A DNA stretch of 64,000 nt from Peptoniphilus asaccharolyticus DSM 20463 (lineage in GTDB: Bacteria; Bacillota; Clostridia; Tissierellales; Peptoniphilaceae), in the NCBI RefSeq assembly GCF_900176115.1, contig NZ_FWWR01000009.1, positions 1,294,173-1,358,172 on the forward strand, written 5' to 3'. The notes under the pieces were generated by a model. It was not told the origin of the DNA. It saw only the letters and a program-made list of their open reading frames with translations, and searched no databases. Of this stretch, positions 20,965 to 30,283 are shown one piece after another; position 1 is the stretch's first letter; each line of letters begins with the position of its first letter. Both the position numbers and the translations under genes were made by a program.

Positions 20965-21963
20965 ATGATAGAGAATTACAGCAAAGAACTTCCATACAAC
21001 TGGACTGGAAGGATAGATTCAGTAGACGATTATGACTCATTTAGATGGCATCAATGGGTTGAGATAATAGATTTAAACGATGAGAGTTTAGAGCCTTTTG
21101 AGGGTGAATTTGGAATTGGCATCTTAGGTTTCGAATGTGATTGGGGAATAGAATATAACAAGGGAAGAGTTGGAGCTGCCAACGGACCTAAGAGCATTAG
21201 AAAAGAACTTTCTAAATTGCCATGTGATTTTCCGAAAGAAGTGAAAATTTTCGATTGTGGAAATGTATATGTTCAAGGTATTAGTTTAGACGAAGGTCAA
21301 AAATGTTTGGCTAAAGCAGTGGACAGAATGTTGGATTTGAATTTAAAACCTATTCTTTTAGGTGGAGGTCATGAAACAGCATTTGGACACTACCAAGGAC
21401 TTTTTGATAAGTATGCAAAGTCAAATAAGTTGGGGATAATAAACTTTGACGCACATTTTGATTGCAGACCTTATGAAGAAAACGGCCCATCATCTGGGAC
21501 TATGTTTAGACAAATTCACGACATGAACAAAGAGAAAGGTTTGGATTTTAATTATTTGCCAATAGGAATACAAAAGCATTCCAACACAGTGAGTTTGTTT
21601 AATTTTGCAAAGGATGCAGGTGTAGAATACATTTTAGCTAAAGATATAGTGAACGGACAAATTTATAAATTGTTTGACAGCATAGATAAATTCACAAGGA
21701 AGATGGATTCTATATATGTGACAATTTGTTCTGATGTATTTTCAAGTTCCTACGCACCAGGTGTAAGTGCTCCACAACCTTTGGGATTGGATCCGGAAGT
21801 GGTAATTATAATACTTAAGCATATTTTACAAACAGGTAAAGTGGTGAGCTTTGATATAGCTGAAGTATCACCAAGATATGACAAAGACAATGCTACAGCC
21901 AGTCTTGCAGCAGTGTTGATATACAGCGTAGTGAGCGAGATGGTTGAAATAAATTTTAACTAG
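20965..21963 (+). CDS. hutG: Formimidoylglutamase / ureohydrolase-family enzyme
   Basis: 332 residues. HutG-type features are the N-terminal GILGFECDWGIEYNKGRVGA with NGPKSIRKEL, then GGGHETAFGHY, NFDAHFDCRPYE and SSSYAPGVSAPQPLGLD. The family uses a Mn pair to hydrolyse formimidoylglutamate to glutamate and formamide in histidine degradation. In the last metal motif the sequence is TICSDVF where arginases and B. subtilis-type HutG have D-x-D, so the first Asp appears to be Cys. The neighbouring hisS starts 9 nt later, linking the enzyme to histidine. Agmatinase is the main alternative but less likely given the C-terminal block. Confidence 0.8.
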   Translation: MIENYSKELPYNWTGRIDSVDDYDSFRWHQWVEIIDLNDESLEPFEGEFGIGILGFECDWGIEYNKGRVGAANGPKSIRKELSKLPCDFPKEVKIFDCGNVYVQGISLDEGQKCLAKAVDRMLDLNLKPILLGGGHETAFGHYQGLFDKYAKSNKLGIINFDAHFDCRPYEENGPSSGTMFRQIHDMNKEKGLDFNYLPIGIQKHSNTVSLFNFAKDAGVEYILAKDIVNGQIYKLFDSIDKFTRKMDSIYVTICSDVFSSSYAPGVSAPQPLGLDPEVVIIILKHILQTGKVVSFDIAEVSPRYDKDNATASLAAVLIYSVVSEMVEINFN

Positions 21964-21972
21964 GGGGAAGAA

Positions 21973-23280
21973 ATGACAGATATAGTAAAGCCTTCAACAC
22001 TTCCAGGGTTTATGGAATTGTTGCCGAGAGAACAAATACTTTTTAATGAGATGTTGGACACTATAAAGAGAAACTATGAGAAGTATGGATTCTTGCCATT
22101 GGATACTCCGGTAATTGAAAAGAGTGAAGTACTTCTTGCAAAGGGTGGCGGAGAGACAGAGAAACAAATCTATAGATTCCAAAAGGGAGATACAGATATG
22201 TCTCTTAGATTTGATCTTACAGTGCCTTTGGCAAGATATACAGTAGAGCACTTTAGCGATCTATCTTTTCCATTTAAAAGATACCAAATAGGAAAGGTGT
22301 ATCGTGGAGAAAAAGCTCAAAAGGGAAGATTTAGAGAATTTTACCAATGCGATATTGACACAATAGGAAATGAAAAACTTAGCATTTTAAACGATGCAGA
22401 GTTCCCTGTTGTAATTTATCACACATTCAAAGACCTTGGATTTGATAAATTTGTTATAAAGATAAATAACAGAAAAATATTAAATGGTTTTTACAGAGCA
22501 TTGGAGATAGAAGATACAGTTTCTGTGCTTAGAACTGTAGATAAATTGGATAAAATAGGAGTTGCAAAAGTTAAAGAAGAACTTTTAGAGATAGGAGTTT
22601 CTTCTGAAAATGCGGATAAGATTTTAGATTTTATAACTATTGATGGAACAAATGCTGAAGTCATAGCTAAATTGGAAAGCTTTGAAATTGAAAATGAAAC
22701 TTTCAAAGAGGGAGTTGCAGAGCTAAAGACAGTTATAGAATGCATTGGTGGATATGGAGTTCCAGAGAGCAACTATAAAGTTGACTTAAAAATAGCGAGG
22801 GGACTTGATTACTACACTGGCACAGTGTATGAAACAGAACTTGTAGACTATCCTGAAATAGGTTCAGTTTGCTCAGGCGGAAGATATGAAAACCTTGCAA
22901 GCTACTACACAGATAGAAAACTTCCAGGAGTTGGACTATCAATAGGTCTATCAAGACTTTTCTACCAACTTAACCAAGCTAAAATAATCGGAGCTAAGAA
23001 GGAAAGTCTAACTGATGTAATGGTTATACCTATGGACGACTATGAAATGGATAGTATAAAACTTGCAGCAAAATTACAAGAAGCAGGAATAGCTACTACT
23101 GTTTACACAGAAAAAGCTAAGTTAGGTAAGAAATTTAAATATGCAGACTCTTTAAACATTCCATACACTATAGTAGTTGGAGAGAATGAAGTTAAGACTG
23201 GCGAATATGCTATAAAAGATATGGTTAAGCAAGAACAAGAAAGTTTGACAGTAGAACAGATAATAGCAAGATTAAAATAG
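21973..23280 (+). CDS. hisS: Histidyl-tRNA synthetase
   Basis: 435 residues, class II. Motif 2 is visible (YRGEKAQKGRFREFYQCDID), as are the histidine-specific block ARGLDYYTGTVYE and motif 3 (LPGVGLSIGLSRLFYQL). The C-terminal anticodon-binding domain covers about 330-435. AGGGGGAA precedes the ATG. It charges tRNA-His; co-transcription with a histidine-degrading enzyme is a little unusual. No aspS follows, unlike many Firmicutes. Confidence 0.95.
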   Translation: MTDIVKPSTLPGFMELLPREQILFNEMLDTIKRNYEKYGFLPLDTPVIEKSEVLLAKGGGETEKQIYRFQKGDTDMSLRFDLTVPLARYTVEHFSDLSFPFKRYQIGKVYRGEKAQKGRFREFYQCDIDTIGNEKLSILNDAEFPVVIYHTFKDLGFDKFVIKINNRKILNGFYRALEIEDTVSVLRTVDKLDKIGVAKVKEELLEIGVSSENADKILDFITIDGTNAEVIAKLESFEIENETFKEGVAELKTVIECIGGYGVPESNYKVDLKIARGLDYYTGTVYETELVDYPEIGSVCSGGRYENLASYYTDRKLPGVGLSIGLSRLFYQLNQAKIIGAKKESLTDVMVIPMDDYEMDSIKLAAKLQEAGIATTVYTEKAKLGKKFKYADSLNIPYTIVVGENEVKTGEYAIKDMVKQEQESLTVEQIIARLK

Positions 23281-23287
23281 AAGAGAG

Positions 23288-23312
23288 TCCGGCGAAAAAT
23301 CGTCGGATTTTT
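23288..23312 (+). terminator. Terminator of hutG-hisS
   Basis: Stem TCCGGCGA / TCGTCGGA (one G-T pair), loop AAAA, followed by TTTTTTA. Confidence 0.85.
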
Positions 23313-23333
23313 TATATGCAAATTTAAAATCAA

Positions 23334-23360
23334 AAGATAAAAGAGACCTAAATAGGCCTC
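23334..23360 (-). terminator. Terminator of the ECF S-component gene
   Basis: On the minus strand GAGGCCTA-TT-TAGGTCTC is followed by TTTTATCTTTT. The loop is very short, so pairing probably opens by a base or two. Confidence 0.55.
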
Positions 23361-23398
23361 CTAAAATAAATTTAATAAGTAATTTAAAATTGCGAAAA

Positions 23399-23878
23399 TT
23401 AGTCAGCTAATTTTTTTAAGAAAGGATATACAATTCCAGCTCCAATGGCGCCGAAAAGTCCTTGTAATAAATTTGGAATTAGGGCGGCTATAGCAGCTTC
23501 AGAAGTATATCTCAAAATTCCGAACTCGTATACAAAATATCCAACTGGCATAAATAGACAAGCTATTCCAAAAGCCAAGAAGGGATTTAGCTTAAAGCCC
23601 TTTAAAAGTTTAAATGCTATAAGAGCTTCTATAGCTTTGATGATTAAAGTTGCAGGTGCATAAAGACTGTATCCAAGTAAGATATCAGCAAGAGCACATC
23701 CAATTCCCGCAGCAGCCGTATTGTATGCGAAAGGTAAAAGTGCAGCCGCTAAGAATACAGCTATTTCAGACGCATTTACATATCCCTTTGTAGCTGGAAT
23801 GGGAATGTTTATAACCATGGTTGTCACGGTTACGATTGCCATGAAAAGAGCTGTACGAGTTAATAACTTAATGTTCAT
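23399..23878 (-). CDS. ECF transporter substrate-binding (S) component
   Basis: 159 residues with five to six hydrophobic helices and the family pattern ADILLGYSLYAPATLIIKAI. S components capture a vitamin and dock on a shared EcfAAT module, which is not encoded here. GGAGG lies upstream of the ATG. The substrate is not readable from sequence; the kinase gene thiD nearby makes a pyrimidine or pyridoxine precursor plausible. It is convergent with hisS. Confidence 0.75.
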   Translation of the reverse strand: MNIKLLTRTALFMAIVTVTTMVINIPIPATKGYVNASEIAVFLAAALLPFAYNTAAAGIGCALADILLGYSLYAPATLIIKAIEALIAFKLLKGFKLNPFLAFGIACLFMPVGYFVYEFGILRYTSEAAIAALIPNLLQGLFGAIGAGIVYPFLKKLAD

Positions 23879-23941
23879 AAAAAAACCTCCATATTGTTCT
23901 AATATAATTATATGGAGGAGATACTATTTTTACAATAGATT

Positions 23942-24379
23942 CTATAAAAGCGGATTTTTAGCAATAAGCACAATTGCGGTGAGAGTTAGCACGACATCAT
24001 CATTTTGATTCATAGATACCATGTCAAACTTGACTACACCATGTGGCTTTTGTGAAGGCGTGATTTCTGAAACTGTGATAGTTGAGTGGAGTTCATCATC
24101 CACAAACACCGGACTTAACCATCTGATTTTGTCCATGCCTATTCCTGCTATCACTCCGGGTTCGTCAGTCTTGGTTTTAACCCATTCTCCCCAACATACA
24201 TTTAAGGTCATAAGTCCGGAAGCAAATAATTTTCTAAAACGAGTTTTGCTTGCGGCTTCTTTATCTATATGAAAAGGACGTGGATCATATTCTTTGGCAT
24301 GTCTAATAATGTGTTCTTCAGTAATCTTAACAGGAGCTACATCAAACTTTTGTCCCACATAATAATCTTCTAAATACAT
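23942..24379 (-). CDS. MaoC-like hotdog-fold hydratase
   Basis: 145 residues. It contains the MaoC hydratase signature YDPRPFHIDKEAASKTRF followed by FASGLMTLN, with the catalytic Asp and His of R-hydratases. It would add water to an enoyl-CoA or similar thioester. Nearby genes give no pathway context. The start ATG 24379 is preceded by AGAGGTGAA. Confidence 0.82.
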   Translation of the reverse strand: MYLEDYYVGQKFDVAPVKITEEHIIRHAKEYDPRPFHIDKEAASKTRFRKLFASGLMTLNVCWGEWVKTKTDEPGVIAGIGMDKIRWLSPVFVDDELHSTITVSEITPSQKPHGVVKFDMVSMNQNDDVVLTLTAIVLIAKNPLL

Positions 24380-24566
24380 AATTCACCTCTAATAAAAGAT
24401 ACCCTTGAAGAATTTAAAATAACTTTTTAGGAGAATAAGTTACTTACAGGGGTATGTAGTATATAATTTATAAATAGAGGTATTTTATAATTTAAATTTA
24501 ATTCTAAAAACTAAAACATATTAAGATTTATACGAATGAATAAAAATTTAGATTTAAGGAGAAGAG
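24380..24566. other. Intergenic region before thiD
   Basis: AT-rich divergent spacer. ATACCC (24401-24406) and GGGTAT (24451-24456) could pair over a long distance, but no TPP-riboswitch core (TGAGA with ACCTGA) is present. AAGGAGAAGAG is the thiD ribosome site. Confidence 0.4.
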
Positions 24567-25358
24567 ATGTTAATTAGAAAAAAAGTACTTACAATAGCTG
24601 GAAGTGATTCAAGCGGAGGAGCTGGCATTCAAGCAGATATAAAGACAATGCTTACAAATGGAGTCTATGCAATGAGTTGTATAACGGCGCTGACAGCTCA
24701 AAACACAACGGGAGTTAGCAATATTATGGAAGTAAGTCCGGAATTTTTGGACAGCCAATTAGAGAGTGTGTTTGAAGATATATTTCCAGATGCAGTCAAG
24801 ATAGGTATGGTTTCAAGTTCGGAGTTGATAGAAGTGATAGCTAAGAATTTGAAAAAATATTCTGCCAAAAATATTGTAGTTGATCCTGTGATGGTGGCGA
24901 CAAGTGGCTCGAGTTTAATTCAGACTGAGGCAGTCAAAGCTTTAAAAGAAAAATTATTTCCACTTGCAGATTTGATAACACCGAACTTTCAAGAAGCAGA
25001 AGTTCTGTCCGGAAAAGAAATAAATAGCATAGAAGACATGGTTGAAGCTGCAAAATTAATCTATGAAGAATCAAATGTGGCTGTGCTTTTAAAAGGTGGG
25101 CATTTAGACGACAGTTGCGACGATTTGCTGTACGATGGGGAAGAAACTTGGTTTAGAGGCAAAAAGATAGCTAACCAAAACACACACGGAACTGGATGTA
25201 CTCTTTCATCAGCCATAGCCTCTAACTTGGCAAAGGGACATTCGCTTGCAGACTCTATATATTTGGCGAAATTATATTTAAATAACCTATTGATGAGAAA
25301 GTTGGACTTGGGAAGTGGGAGCGGACCTTTAGACCATGGATACTTTATAGCTGAATAA
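24567..25358 (+). CDS. thiD: Hydroxymethylpyrimidine (phosphate) kinase
   Basis: 263 residues of the ribokinase-like fold: TIAGSDSSGGAGIQADIKTM at the N-terminus, DPVMVATSGSSL in the middle, LLKGGHLDD, and the anion-hole/catalytic block NTHGTGCTLSSAIASNLAKG. It phosphorylates HMP and HMP-P, giving HMP-PP for ThiE (41835-42491). Some relatives act on pyridoxal instead. It has no riboswitch, unlike thiM-thiE-thiW. Confidence 0.88.
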   Translation: MLIRKKVLTIAGSDSSGGAGIQADIKTMLTNGVYAMSCITALTAQNTTGVSNIMEVSPEFLDSQLESVFEDIFPDAVKIGMVSSSELIEVIAKNLKKYSAKNIVVDPVMVATSGSSLIQTEAVKALKEKLFPLADLITPNFQEAEVLSGKEINSIEDMVEAAKLIYEESNVAVLLKGGHLDDSCDDLLYDGEETWFRGKKIANQNTHGTGCTLSSAIASNLAKGHSLADSIYLAKLYLNNLLMRKLDLGSGSGPLDHGYFIAE

Positions 25359-25381
25359 AAACTTTAAAATGGCGAGGGCTT

Positions 25382-26130
25382 ATGGATATAGAGAATATAT
25401 TAAAATCAAAATTTTATTTTTGGGAAGCTTTAACAGATACAGAAAAGAATACTATAGTGGATAACACTTTTTTGGTTGATTGTACTATTTATGGCGACAG
25501 GAGTAATAAAAGTATTTGCATACCACATGATGATAATAGGGATTGTGGCGGCAGTGACAAATGGTGTGCCGGTGAGCACTTCTATAAATAATGACGGACG
25601 AAATGCTTTAGATAGCTATGAAAATAAATCTCATAGAGTGTTAATACATGCGAGTTTGGTTGCGAGTGAAAGGTATTTAAAAGGTGTGAGCGGAAATATA
25701 TGGTCAGAGAAAGAATTAAAAGTTTTATTCGATTCTGATAGCATGAAGTATTTAGAATTTAGCGCTTTTATGGTAGATTATTATTCAGAGCGTGGGGATT
25801 TTAAAAAGGCGGAAGAGATAGCAGAAGAATCTGTTTCAAAACCTGTGTTATCTTCTGAATTGCAAAGACAAGTCTTAATAGGAGAAGTTCTGTTTTTTTA
25901 AACTTCTAAACAGAAATGAAGAAGCTATAGAAAAATATAACACCAAGGAATTTAAGAAATTTAGGAAAAGAGTTTTAAAGGCGCTTATAAATAGATTTCA
26001 TATAGAATATGCCTTTGCACTGTATGAACGAGACTATGAAAAAGTGGAGAAAATAAAAAAAGAATTTGAAAGTTATAGGATGAGTTATCCATTTGAAGGC
26101 CAAAGTATTGGCATTTCAAAATTAATGTAA
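25382..26130 (+). pseudogene. Unrecognised protein, two frameshifts
   Basis: Three frames join into one protein. Frame 1 from ATG 25382 ends at 25591 with DCGGSDKWCAGEHFYK. It continues in another frame as NDGRNALDSYENKSHRVLIH up to 25901, and a third part, LLNRNEEAIEKYN..., runs to TAA 26130. The breaks fall in the A-rich stretch near 25588 and in a T7 run at 25894-25900. The whole would be about 249 residues, mostly helical and charged. It is either a young pseudogene or two homopolymer errors. I do not recognise the family. Confidence 0.6.
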
Positions 26131-26153
26131 TATGCTAAAAAGTTAGGTGAGAG

Positions 26154-27707
26154 ATGAGTATTTTAACGGTAAAAAATTTAAGTCATCAGTATGGCGGAAG
26201 AGAAATATTAAATGATGTAAATTTCAGATTGTTGCAAGGTGAGCACGTTGGTCTTGTAGGGCCTAACGGAGAGGGAAAGAGCTCATTTATGAATATCATA
26301 ACTGGAAAATTGATTCCAGAAGAGGGAGAAATAACTTGGGCCAAGAGAGTTAGAGTTGGATATTTAGACCAACACGCAACTTTCGTTGGAGGCTACACAG
26401 TTAGAGATGTTTTAAAGAGCGCATTTGCCCATCTATACGATTGGGAACAAGAGATAAATGACGCATATATGAAGATGGGCGAAGTTGGAGAAGAAGAGTT
26501 AAACGAGTTGATGGAAGAAGTGGGAACTCTACAAACTCTACTCGAGCAACACGATTTCTACATGATAGATTCCAAAGTAGAAGAAATTGCAAATGCATTT
26601 GAATTACACGACATAGGACTTGAAAAGAATTTTAAAGACCTATCAGGTGGTCAGAGATCTAAGATACTACTTGCAAAGTTGTTACTTGAAAAGCCAGATA
26701 TACTTATGCTTGACGAGCCTACAAACTATCTTGATGAAAATCACATCGACTGGCTTAGAAACTATCTTGTAAACTACGACAATGCATTCATATTGATATC
26801 ACACGACATAGACTTTTTAAATTCTGTAATAAATATAATTTACCATGTTGAAAACAAGGAATTGAACAGATACGTTGGAGACTATTCAGAATTTGAGAGA
26901 TTAAGAGAGCTAAAGAAAAAGCAAATAGAAGCAGCATATAAAAAACAACAACAAGAAATTCAAGAGCTTGAAGACTTTGTTGCCAGAAATAAGGCGAGAA
27001 TTGCCACTAGAAACATGGCTATGTCAAGACAAAAGAAATTGGATAAAATGGATATCATAGAACTTGCGAAGGAAAAACCAAAGCCGGAATTTAGATTCTT
27101 ATCCACATCACAAATGTCCAAGTTGATTTTTGAAACCAAGGATTTAGTCATAGGCTATGATAAACCTCTTACGAAACCACTCAACTTGAGAATGGAGAGA
27201 GGAGACAGAATTGCTCTTGTAGGGCCAAACGGTACAGGAAAGAGTACATTGATTAAGACAGTTCTTGGAGAAGTAAAGGCTCTTTCAGGAAATATTCATC
27301 AAGGACAGAGCATCCAAGTTGGCTACTTCAAACAAGAGGAGTTTTATGAAGATAAAAAGACAGCCATTGATGAAGTTTGGGAGGAATATCCAAGTTGGAA
27401 TCAAGCTGAAGTTAGAGCAGCACTTGCTAAATGTGGACTTATGACAGAACAAATAGAATCATTAGTTAAAGTTTTGAGCGGTGGGGAGCAAGCTAAAGTA
27501 AGACTTTGTAAGATACTTAACAGACCGGCAAATGTGCTTATGCTTGACGAGCCTACAAACCATTTAGACCCAGAAGCAAAAGACGAATTAAAAAGAGCAA
27601 TTAAAGAATTTGATGGCGCAGTATTTTTAATAAGCCATGAGAGAGATTTCTATGAATCCATTGCCACAGAAATATGGAACATGGAAGATTTTAAAGAAGC
27701 TGAATAA
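26154..27707 (+). CDS. ABC-F family ATPase (ribosome-associated type)
   Basis: 517 residues, two ATP-binding domains and no membrane segment. Walker A motifs are GPNGEGKSS (N-terminal) and GPNGTGKST (C-terminal); signatures LSGGQRSKILLAKLLL and LSGGEQAKVRLCKIL; Walker B LMLDEPTNYLDE and LMLDEPTNHLDP. The charged linker (about 250-300) has the ABC-F interdomain character. Such proteins act on stalled ribosomes or give antibiotic protection; which subclass this belongs to cannot be said by eye, though it resembles the YkpA/YbiT group. Confidence 0.9.
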   Translation: MSILTVKNLSHQYGGREILNDVNFRLLQGEHVGLVGPNGEGKSSFMNIITGKLIPEEGEITWAKRVRVGYLDQHATFVGGYTVRDVLKSAFAHLYDWEQEINDAYMKMGEVGEEELNELMEEVGTLQTLLEQHDFYMIDSKVEEIANAFELHDIGLEKNFKDLSGGQRSKILLAKLLLEKPDILMLDEPTNYLDENHIDWLRNYLVNYDNAFILISHDIDFLNSVINIIYHVENKELNRYVGDYSEFERLRELKKKQIEAAYKKQQQEIQELEDFVARNKARIATRNMAMSRQKKLDKMDIIELAKEKPKPEFRFLSTSQMSKLIFETKDLVIGYDKPLTKPLNLRMERGDRIALVGPNGTGKSTLIKTVLGEVKALSGNIHQGQSIQVGYFKQEEFYEDKKTAIDEVWEEYPSWNQAEVRAALAKCGLMTEQIESLVKVLSGGEQAKVRLCKILNRPANVLMLDEPTNHLDPEAKDELKRAIKEFDGAVFLISHERDFYESIATEIWNMEDFKEAE

Positions 27708-27714
27708 AATATAG

Positions 27715-27745
27715 AGAGTAAATCCTAAGTGATTTGCTCTTCTTT
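27715..27745 (+). terminator. Terminator after the ABC-F gene
   Basis: AGAGTAAATC / GATTTGCTCT with a 6-nt loop, followed by TCTTT. Fairly weak T run. Confidence 0.65.
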
Positions 27746-27805
27746 ATGTAATAAATTAAAAAATGGGTAATATAAAAATATAAAGTTAATATCGGAGGAA
27801 TAAAT

Positions 27806-28258
27806 ATGTTAGAAATCGGAGCAAAAGCACCAGAATTTGAATTAGAAGACCAAAATGGGAAAGTACACAGATTAGAAGATTATAGAGGGAAAAAAGTTAT
27901 ACTATATTTTTATCCAAAAGATAATACACCGGGCTGTTCAATGCAAGCAGTTGGATTTTCAGAATTAAAAGCAGAATATGAAGATAAAAATGCAGTTGTT
28001 CTTGGAGTTAGCAAAGACAGTGTAAAATCACATAAGAATTTTGAAACCAAAAAAGATTTAAAAATAACAATCCTTTCAGATCCAGAACTAAAGACAATTA
28101 AAGACTATGATGTTTGGAAAGAAAAGACAATATTCGGAAAAACAGCCTTAGGAATAGTTAGAACAACTTATGTGATAGACGAAGAAGGAACAATAATATT
28201 TGCAAATGGCAAAGTAAAAGCTAAAGCCGACCCTAAAAATATGTTAGAGGAAATATAA
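27806..28258 (+). CDS. bcp: Thioredoxin-dependent thiol peroxidase (Bcp/PrxQ)
   Basis: 150 residues. The peroxidatic site is DNTPGCSMQAVGF (Cys in PGCS; most relatives have PGCT), with LYFYPKD upstream. No resolving Cys is seen five residues later, so a 1-Cys-like or intermolecular mechanism is likely. It reduces H2O2 and alkyl hydroperoxides in an anaerobe. Its stop codon overlaps the yaaA ATG by one base, so the two stress genes are coupled. Confidence 0.9.
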   Translation: MLEIGAKAPEFELEDQNGKVHRLEDYRGKKVILYFYPKDNTPGCSMQAVGFSELKAEYEDKNAVVLGVSKDSVKSHKNFETKKDLKITILSDPELKTIKDYDVWKEKTIFGKTALGIVRTTYVIDEEGTIIFANGKVKAKADPKNMLEEI

Positions 28259-28977
28259 TGCACATAATTCTCTCTCCAACAAAGAAGATGAAATATGTAG
28301 ATGGCCAAGAAATGAGTAAGTCTAAACTGATAGATAAGACAACAGAGATTTTAAAAGAGCTTCAAAACAAATCATATACAGAATTAAAAGATATTTGGAA
28401 ATGTAATGATAAGTTGGCGGAACAAAACTATCAGAGAATAAAAAATATGTTTGAACAAAGACCTACTCCTGCGCTGTTTGCGTATGATGGAATAGTATTT
28501 AAAAATATTGCTCCAGAGACGCTGGAAAAAGAAGAGATAGACTATCTAACAGACCATTTGAGAATATTGTCAGGATTCTATGGAGTATTAAAACCTTTAG
28601 ATGGAGTAGTTCCATACAGACTTGAAATGCAAGCAGAAATATCAATAGCAGATAAGAAAAACTTGTATGAATACTGGGCAGATACAATATATAAAGAGCT
28701 AAAGGCTCCAATTGTAAACTTAGCATCAAAAGAATATACAAAGGTCGTTGAGCCCTATATTCAAAATGGAGAAATGGTGACTTGCAGTTTCTATGAAATT
28801 GTATCAGGCAAACCAGTGCAAAAAGCAACCTATTCTAAAATGGCAAGAGGGGAAATGGTCAGATATTTAGCAGAAAATAAAGTTCAAACTGTAGAAGAGA
28901 TAAAAAATTTTGATAGAAATGGATATATTTTTAATCCAGAGACTTCTACTGAAACGGAATATAATTTTTATAGATAG
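28258..28977 (+). CDS. yaaA: Peroxide stress protein YaaA (DUF328)
   Basis: 239 residues. Family features: IILSPTKKM at the N-terminus, ALFAYDGIVFKNI, LRILSGFYGVLKPLDGVVPY with RLEM, and VNLASKEYTKVV. In E. coli YaaA limits free iron during peroxide stress; the pairing with bcp supports that role here. Slightly shorter than E. coli YaaA (about 258). Confidence 0.9.
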   Translation: MHIILSPTKKMKYVDGQEMSKSKLIDKTTEILKELQNKSYTELKDIWKCNDKLAEQNYQRIKNMFEQRPTPALFAYDGIVFKNIAPETLEKEEIDYLTDHLRILSGFYGVLKPLDGVVPYRLEMQAEISIADKKNLYEYWADTIYKELKAPIVNLASKEYTKVVEPYIQNGEMVTCSFYEIVSGKPVQKATYSKMARGEMVRYLAENKVQTVEEIKNFDRNGYIFNPETSTETEYNFYR

Positions 28978-29127
28978 TTAAGAACTTTTAAAAAGAGTTA
29001 AGTTAGATAAATATTATCAAAGTAAATTATTCAAGAAATACCTTTGATAATTAATATTGAAATTATAAGGATTTTAAGACAGTCTTTTGCATATAAGATT
29101 GATAATATAATCTTAAATAGAAAATTC

Positions 29128-29159
29128 AAAAAAGAGTTAAGTTACATTAACTCTTTTTT
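29128..29159. terminator. Bidirectional terminator after yaaA
   Basis: A perfect 13-bp stem AAAAAAGAGTTAA / TTAACTCTTTTTT with a 6-nt loop. It serves yaaA on the plus strand and the small membrane protein on the minus strand, whose stop codon lies in the loop. Confidence 0.8.
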
Positions 29160-29377
29160 CATGTTGATTTTTAATTTGTAAACTAAAAGAAAAATCCCGA
29201 TGGCTACTAATATGAAACCGCAGATATGTATTGCCATCACAATAAATGGATCAACTCCACTTTGAATTAAACTATGTCTATTTGAAATTGAAAAGTAGCT
29301 CCATATAACTCCTAAAAATATTAGAAATATTGAGCCAAAGCTTCTGAAAAATCTGGCCCATTTGTATTATTTTTCAT
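29142..29377 (-). pseudogene. Small two-helix membrane protein, frameshifted
   Basis: On the minus strand ATG 29377 begins MKNNT; after a one-base shift in the run ACAAATGGG the frame continues WARFFRSFGSIFLIFLGVIW and, after a polar loop, HICGFILVAIGIFLLVYKLK, ending at TAA 29144-29142. About 78 residues with two membrane helices. A single base loss explains the break; without it the gene would be intact. No strong ribosome site is visible. Unknown function. Confidence 0.45.
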
Positions 29378-29452
29378 ATAATCAGCTATATACATATACC
29401 CAATATGTACTTAAAGCATGTTATAATAATAAGGTATTAAGGGGAGAGATAT

Positions 29453-30274
29453 TTGAATAATATAAAGACTATAAAAGAAATTGAAAGAAGTTTAATAAAG
29501 AGTTATAGGAAATATATATGGGTGCCTTTTGTCAAAGGAATTAATGAGTTTGATATGATTCAAGAGGGAGATAAGATAGCCGTTGCAATTTCAGGCGGAA
29601 AAGACTCTCTAACTTTGGCTAAATGCTTTCAAGAGCTAAAAAGACATGGGAAGATGCATTTCGATTTAGAATTTATAGCAATGGACCCAGGATATAATCA
29701 AGTGAATAGGGAAATGCTTGAATATAATTGTGAGAAGTTGGGTATTCCTGTAAAGGTGCACGATTCGGACGTGTTTGAGGTTTCTCAAAGACTGTCTGAT
29801 GGATATCCTTGTTATATGTGTGCGAGGATGCGTAGGGGAAATCTATATGCGAAGGCACAAGAGCTTGGGTGCAATAAGTTGGCCTTGGGGCATCATTTTG
29901 ATGATGTCATAGAGACTATAATGTTAAATATACTCTTTGCGGGGAATTATAAGACTATGATGCCAAAGCTTCATTCTCAAAATTTTGAGGGTTTAGAATT
30001 GATTAGGCCTATGTACTATGTAAGAGAAGAGTCTGTTCAAAGGTTTATGAATTCGACTGGACTAAGAGCTTTGGATTGTGCTTGTGAAGTAGCGGAGAAA
30101 AAGGAAGAAGGCTCTATGAGAGGTTATATTAAGAGCTTGATTCAAAAGGTGGAAGAGAAAAATCCTAATGCGGCTATCAGTATATTGAGATCGGCTGAAA
30201 ATGTTGAATTAGGAGCTATTATTGGATATAAAGATAAAGACGGAAAGAAAATATCTTTTATGGAAGAATATTAG
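29453..30274 (+). CDS. ttcA: TtcA-like tRNA thiolation ATPase
   Basis: 273 residues from TTG 29453 after GGGGAGAG. PP-loop SGGKDSLTLA, then YPCYMCARMRRG with the CxxC that holds an iron-sulfur cluster in this family, GHHFDDVIETIMLNILFAG, and a later CAC motif (DCACEV). Predicted to adenylate a tRNA base (C32 in TtcA) before sulfur transfer. It heads a tight operon with exonuclease III and the flavodiiron protein (gaps of 9 and 7 nt). Confidence 0.82.
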   Translation: MNNIKTIKEIERSLIKSYRKYIWVPFVKGINEFDMIQEGDKIAVAISGGKDSLTLAKCFQELKRHGKMHFDLEFIAMDPGYNQVNREMLEYNCEKLGIPVKVHDSDVFEVSQRLSDGYPCYMCARMRRGNLYAKAQELGCNKLALGHHFDDVIETIMLNILFAGNYKTMMPKLHSQNFEGLELIRPMYYVREESVQRFMNSTGLRALDCACEVAEKKEEGSMRGYIKSLIQKVEEKNPNAAISILRSAENVELGAIIGYKDKDGKKISFMEEY

Positions 30275-30283
30275 AGGTGAAGA

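Noticed and set aside
24395..24460. Riboswitch before thiD
   Set aside because: ATACCC and GGGTAT could pair, but the TPP core motifs are absent.
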